A DNA stretch of 64,000 nt. Origin: Mytilus trossulus (lineage: Eukaryota; Mollusca; Bivalvia; Mytilida; Mytilidae). The translations under genes and the position numbers were made by a program. The notes beneath the pieces were generated by a model, which was not told where the DNA came from, did no database searches, and saw only the letters and a program-made list of their open reading frames with translations. The DNA lies in contig NC_086375.1 of NCBI RefSeq assembly GCF_036588685.1, positions 7,061,916 to 7,125,915 on the forward strand, read 5' to 3'. Every line of letters starts with the position of its first letter. Within the stretch, counting starts at the first letter, position 1. Positions 59,010 to 64,000 of this stretch are shown here, one piece after another.

Positions 59010-59765
59010 TAAGAAAAGTGAGAAAGGAAATGGTGAATGTGTCATAGCGACAACAACCCGACCACAGAGCAGACAACAGCCGACAGCCACCAATGGGTCT
59101 TCGATGTAGCGAGAATTCCCGCACCCGTAGGTGTCCTTTAGCTGTCCCCTAAAACATATATTTACTAGTACAGTGATACTGGACGTCTTACTAAACCCCG
59201 AATTATAAACGAAAAACTAAAATTAAAAATCATACAAGGCTAACAAATGCCAGAGGCTCAAACTTTCAGCGGGGTTAATCATGTTTATGAGATCTCAACC
59301 CTCCAGCTTTACCTCTAGCCAATGAGCACATTGACATTCAGTTCAAGAGAAGTCCGAGTCCGATGTCAAAAGATGCAACAAAATAAAATAAATAAAATGA
59401 TAATAATACATAAATAACTACAGACTACTAGCAGTTAACTGACATGCCAGCTCCAGACCTCAATTAAAGAGGAACGAAAGATACCAAAGGGACAGTCAAC
59501 TGATTGAACGATTATGTCTTCATCATATGAATATCAGGCACAATCCCTCTCGTTAGGGGTTTAGTATTATACTATCATAAATAATATGAATAAATAACTC
59601 GTGTCATGCCAACAACTGGTTTATTTTTAAATAAATGTGTTTAGTTCTGATGCAAAGACCCTTTAAGTAATCAATATTAAATTCAAAATATGCAATCTGT
59701 AATGACCTGACAACAGTATCGTAACTAGAAACCTTCTTAATAAGTCTGTTGAAGTTTTTTGACAC
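59010..59765 (-). mobile_element. 5'-truncated copy of retroelement family R (minus)
   Basis: The reverse complement matches the R tail and the last codons of the RT relic; its end lies near gtcatagcgacaacaacccg. Contains a small insertion near 59470-59495 (gaacgaaagataccaaaggg), a piece of family E. Confidence 0.7.
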
Positions 59766-60029
59766 GTTTTGTGCTTTTATTGTAAAAAGTGTTATGAAAA
59801 ACGACGTGGGAGGCCACTCATGATTTTTGAATATGATTTTTAAAAGGTATCACTACAAACTGCTCAGAGTCTAAAAAGACCAGTTTTGTGCTCTACCAGT
59901 GAAATCGAGCACACATTTTACTCGATTAGTCTTTCCAGTACTTTATTGTACTTAAGTGTACTCGACTAGGTCTCGACTTTACATACTAAGTCTGATTCAG
60001 TACTTGATGATCTTTATGTAGTCTGAAAT

Positions 60030-60165
60030 GGTCTCGACCAAGGCGCGACCAGGCTTGACCTGTCTCGACTTGCTTCGACTAGTCTCGATTCAGTCTCAAC
60101 CAGTCTCGATTCAGTCTCAACCAGTCTCGATTCAGTCTCAACCAGTCTCGACTAGTCTGGACCTT
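60030..60165 (+). repeat. 21-bp tandem repeat (tctcgattcagtctcaaccag)
   Basis: About four clean 21-bp units (cagtctcgattcagtctcaa plus c), flanked for another 150 bp by degenerate tcgact(agtc) words. It reads as repeated ctcgact/agtctcga. Confidence 0.8.
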
Positions 60166-60289
60166 CAAATTTAGACTTGACTGGTGTAAAGTAGCCCATT
60201 TAACTAAATTAAATATAGATCTTACAAAATTCCAGCTTATTTGGTAGTTTGATTGCTTGCTTTGAAATATTTTTTTTTTTTACAATAGT

Positions 60290-60910
60290 CGTATTCAGTT
60301 TACTGAAACACAGGTCATTATGTAGTTCGGTGTATTGCTGTCAAATTTAAGAATTAAGTTAATGTAGGTAAAAAAAAAAAGGCTAAGATTTGCACTTCGG
60401 AAAAAATTTAGAAAGTACACTTTAACTTTTTCATATTGAATTTTTATCAAATTTTGCAACTAACTTAGTAATTAATTAAGCTTACTGAATAACAGGTCAT
60501 TGTGTAGTTTAGTGCATTGCTGTAAAAATTAAGAATTAAATTAATCTTGGTAAAAAAATCTAGAATTTGCACTTAAGAATATATTCAGATAATACAATAA
60601 ATTTTCTTAATAACTTTTTCAAATCAACTTGGATTTACACCAAACTATACAGCTACCTTGGTAATATATTTATCTTACTGAATCCCAGGTTGTTATGAAG
60701 TTTGGTGAATTGCTTTGAAACTTAAAAATCTAGATATATAAATATTACAAAAATAGCTGCATAGTTTGATGAAAGTTCAAGTTGATTAATAAAAGTAATT
60801 AAACAAATAAAGTGTACTATCTCTATTTAGTTCAAAATGCAAATCCTAGCTTTTTTTTACCTAGATTAATTTGAATTTTGCTGAGTGTATCCCAACAGCT
60901 ATGTAGTGTG
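60290..60910. repeat. Three direct ~185-bp repeats followed by an inverted copy
   Basis: acaggtcattatgtagttcg, acaggtcattgtgtagttta and ccaggttgttatgaagtttg start at about 60311, 60493 and 60686, each followed by similar ttgctg.(c/a)aa.tt and aaaaatctag(a)atttgca words. From about 60735 the sequence runs back in inverted orientation (gtttgatgaaagttcaagtt, aaaatgcaaatcctagcttt, acctagattaatttgaattt). Confidence 0.65.
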
Positions 60911-61131
60911 CTATATTAAATTAATGATACAACATTCCAATATCATTCCAACTCACACAGACATTGCTATAACTACAGTGGCCACACACGTAAACAAGAA
61001 GAGACAATATAAACAAACCACTACCATAAAACCTTACATTTTTCTACGGATTGAATTGTACATGTAATGAGATTTAAAGTTTGTTTTTGAGAACAGAGCA
61101 GTTGTATACAATTATTATCATTTTATTTTAG

Positions 61132-61203
61132 AGCTTTGGACACCAATCAAATAGCTACAATACAGAAAGGATTATTTCAAGACTTATCAACGCTATATTA
61201 CCT
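61132..61203 (+). CDS. LRR gene, 72-nt LRR exon f
   Basis: attttag acceptor, ACCT|gtatgt donor, 72 nt, phase 2. Encodes ALDTNQIATIQKGLFQDLST then LYYL. It is the last LRR exon recognised; because it ends in phase 2 with a good donor, the gene must continue to the right, probably beyond 64000. Confidence 0.9.
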
Positions 61204-62500
61204 GTATGTTTGTATTTTTACTTCATTTATTTAAATCATTCTGAGGTAAAACAATAATAAGATAGTTAATCTTGTAAAATCAAAAACATCCGTAGAGGTT
61301 GACATCAAATAAAGAAGAAAAAATCGTTTCATACATCAGTCTAATAATTTACAAAAGCATAAGTGCGTGACATTCGAATTGTGCATTATTATTCGCTTGC
61401 CAATTAAAAAGTTTTTTTGCACTGAAAACCAAAAATTCAAAAGCTTGTATGCTTCAGGGTAGAATAAATTTACTAATACGAACATTTGAAAACATATCGT
61501 ATCATTTATATAGACAATAATAGTGTATTAACTTAACAGGCTTAAAAACAGGGAAATGGGAGGCTCATTCGATCGTGTGCCCTGTTCGGGTCGAATACTT
61601 ATATCGTTTATATGTACCCTTAATTGTCTTTATACTGCAATCTCGAAAAAAAAATCATTCTCAATTGTTGTTTATTGTGTTATTGTTATTTATTTGATTT
61701 TATTGAAAACATTATTAGTTTGAACGTTTTAGAATTTTCACATTTGTATTCAGATGTACATTACCCTTTGTATATATGTTTGAATTGTAATCAAGCTGTA
61801 AATGAAGACATTGATCCGAACAATTTTATTAGTCGATCATGTAAAATAAAATAATAAATGGGATCATGAAAAATAGGCTTGATTTAGAGAGAATTTTAAT
61901 TTTGAAAAACTAGACAGTTTATAACATGATTTAGTAAATGTAAATTTGGAAAGTATTAATGATGACATCATAAACTCTTTTGAGAATAAAATCGGATTAA
62001 TTCTAATAAACTTCGCAAAGGAAACATAGATATTGGGGAAATGTCCCTGTAAAAAGACCTCATATCGTGTGGAGTAATATTATAACTCAATAAAGTGTTG
62101 ATTGTGTAGTGTGCAGTTACATGTACCTGAAATATGGTGACAAAGACACATTAATACTATGAATAGATAAGTTTAATGAACATACACTAGTATTTTGTCA
62201 TGGAGCGGTGATAAATGATTTCTATGGTTCTCATATGATTAGACGGATTTAGTCTGACCCACTGATAGTAAATGCACATATATAGTATGTACACTGGAGT
62301 TTATGTCTTAAATTCAGTAGATATGCATATATCTTGATTCGTTGAAATGAACGTATTGGGTTCAACAAAACCTTCGACAAAGTGTAAATACAAGATTTTG
62401 GTAAGTTATATTGAGTGTTGCTTATGTGATGTGTGCACGTGGTAACCTAAAATATGGTGACAAAAACACATTCATACAATTACCTTGAATAGATAATGCC
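61204..62500. other. Intron sequence, no gene recognised
   Basis: AT-rich. The words acatgtacctgaaatatggtgacaaagacacatt near 62120 and a similar phrase near 62440 suggest a short diverged repeat. The ORF at 61624-61854 has no domain. Confidence 0.5.
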
Positions 62501-62501
62501 C

Positions 62502-64000
62502 GCGTCACACTGTCCCGATTTTTACGCCGATTACGACACGATTATGGAAATTTTCAAAATCGGGATTGATCGTATCCAGATCGGGCTATTCGTAGTGCCA
62601 TCTTTAACCATCGTAGAACCATCGGCCACTTTTTCAAGCCTTCGGGGACAACTTCGGGAAGGGTTCTAAATTTTTTAACATGTTAAAAAATCCCCGAGGG
62701 TGCGACCGATGTTGAGGGTTCGTATTGAATTCGTATTACCATCCTCACCATCGTAATGCCACCAGTTTCCATCGTTTCCATCGGGCAGTTTTGACATTAC
62801 GATGTCTACACGAATTAAACACGAAGCTACCCGAAGGTCTTACGATGGCAACACGACTTCGTGAAGACCTCGTAATCCCGTCGTGTTGGCATCGAATAAA
62901 AGTACGAAGGCGACCAGATGGAACTACGACGGCAATAAATCCAGCTAAATGTAAGTTCATTTTCACACTAAAATACATTTAAAGTGCCATGCGCGATATG
63001 CACTGGTCAGTCTAATACGACAGTTAAGAAAAACGTTCACAAAACATGGAGCTCATATCATATGATTCTATGAGAACAGGAAAGGCGACAGCGTTGTTTC
63101 TATTAATTCAAATGGTGCAAGAAGAACAGTTATTACAGGCTCATGATTTACTTTTACATGTAAAATATTATTTTTTGTCAATTTTTCATATCAAGTAACA
63201 TAATGAAAATCATAAACGCGCCAATTACACCAACACCGTAGGTAGATGTATATATGCCTGCGTCACACTGTCCCGATTTTTACGCCGATGGCAACGCGAT
63301 TATGGAAATGTTCAAAATCGGGACTGATCGTATCCAGATCGGGCTATTCGTAGTGCCATCTTTGACCATCGTAGAACCATCGGCCACTTGTTCTAGCCTT
63401 CGGTGACAACTTCGGGAAGTGTTCTAAATTTTTATACATGTTAAAAAATCCCCGAATGTGCGTCCGATGTTGAGGGATCGTATTGATTTCGTATCACCAT
63501 CCTCACCATCGTAATGTCACTGGGAATGCATCTTTGAACATCGTATTGCATTCTTGTTTTCATCGTTTCCATCGGGCATTTTTGACATTACGATGTCTCC
63601 GCGAATGAATCACGAAGCTACCCGAAGGTCTTACGATGGCAACACGGCTTCTGGAAGACCTCGTAATTCCGTCGTGTTGCCATCGAATAAAAGTACGAAG
63701 GCGACAAGATGGAACTACGACGGCAATAAATCCAGCTAAATGTAAGTTAATTTTCGCCCTTAAATACATTTAAAGTGCCATGTGCGATATGCACTGGTCA
63801 GTCTAATACGACAGTTAAGAAAGACGTTCACAAAACATGGAGCTCATATCACATGATTCTATGTGAACAAGAAAGGCGACAGCATTGTTTCTATTAATTC
63901 AAATGGAACAAGAAGAGCAGCTATAACAGGCTCAGAATTTACTTTTACAAGTAAAATATTATTTTTTGTCAATTTTTCATATCAAGTAACATAATGAAAA
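62502..64000. repeat. Two tandem copies of a ~760-790-bp repeat, second cut by window end
   Basis: Copy 1 starts at gcgtcacactgtcccgattt (62502) and copy 2 at the same phrase at 63260. Both run in order through ccagatcgggctattcgtag, ccatcgtaatg, cattacgatg, gaagctacccgaaggtctta, cgacggcaataaatccagct and agtaacataatgaaaa. Copy 2 carries about 33 extra bases near 63520-63555. The interior is GC-richer than the surroundings and full of (a/c)catcgta and tacgatgg words in both orientations. ORFs on both strands (62725-62982, 63560-63769 and partners) are by-products. Confidence 0.8.

Noticed and set aside
62725..63769. ORFs on both strands in the 760-bp repeat
   Set aside because: The same strings appear in both copies and on both strands, as expected from a structured repeat with few stops, and there is no start or splice evidence.

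Overview
This is AT-rich, intron-rich animal DNA and most likely comes from a bivalve mollusc, with a mussel of the Mytilus type my best guess. The grounds are the gene content (cysteine/tyrosine-rich small membrane proteins and extracellular leucine-rich-repeat modules in tiny exons), the dense load of short non-autonomous repeats, and several repeat families that I recall from mussel sequence. The species call is inference; no database was searched. Nearly all long ORFs here are chance ORFs or repeat-derived. The real genes are visible as short exons with canonical splice sites and matching phases.

Layout. (1) 1-2.3 kb: a lone first exon of a CYP2-clan cytochrome P450 on the minus strand. 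(2) 2.4-5.2 kb: repeats, including three tRNA-like SINE copies, two of which form a large inverted repeat. (3) 5.4-8.7 kb: part of a small transmembrane PPxY protein gene on the plus strand. (4) 11.2-26.4 kb: a nearly complete gene for a cysteine/tyrosine-rich (CYYR1-like) type I membrane protein. It has a signal exon, a C/Y-rich exon, a membrane exon, an optional 30-nt exon and two alternative proline-rich terminal exons; all phases agree and the summed coding length is a multiple of three. Its first large intron holds a decayed reverse-transcriptase element. Its later introns are filled by a minisatellite that appears to descend from the gene's own exon/intron junction, and the last exon plus flanks has been tandemly duplicated. 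(5) 27.4-39 kb: no gene recognised; older diverged duplications, MITE-like elements and a hammerhead-ribozyme relic. (6) 39.1-61.2 kb: a secreted or surface LRR protein gene, with a signal/LRRNT exon followed by six recognisable 72-nt phase-2 exons, each one LRR. One of these lacks its AG acceptor. (7) 62.5-64 kb: two copies of a roughly 760-bp repeat running off the window.

The most unusual things are (a) a family of small repeats carrying hammerhead-ribozyme cores, including a head-to-tail dimer with a 351-bp period (retrozyme-like, minus strand near 40.2-40.8 kb) and a nested single copy at 52.7 kb; and (b) the splice-donor-derived minisatellite in the CYYR1-like gene, which seems to have turned a truncated terminal-exon copy into an in-frame 10-codon internal exon. 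These are read from the sequence by eye; activity and expression are not known.
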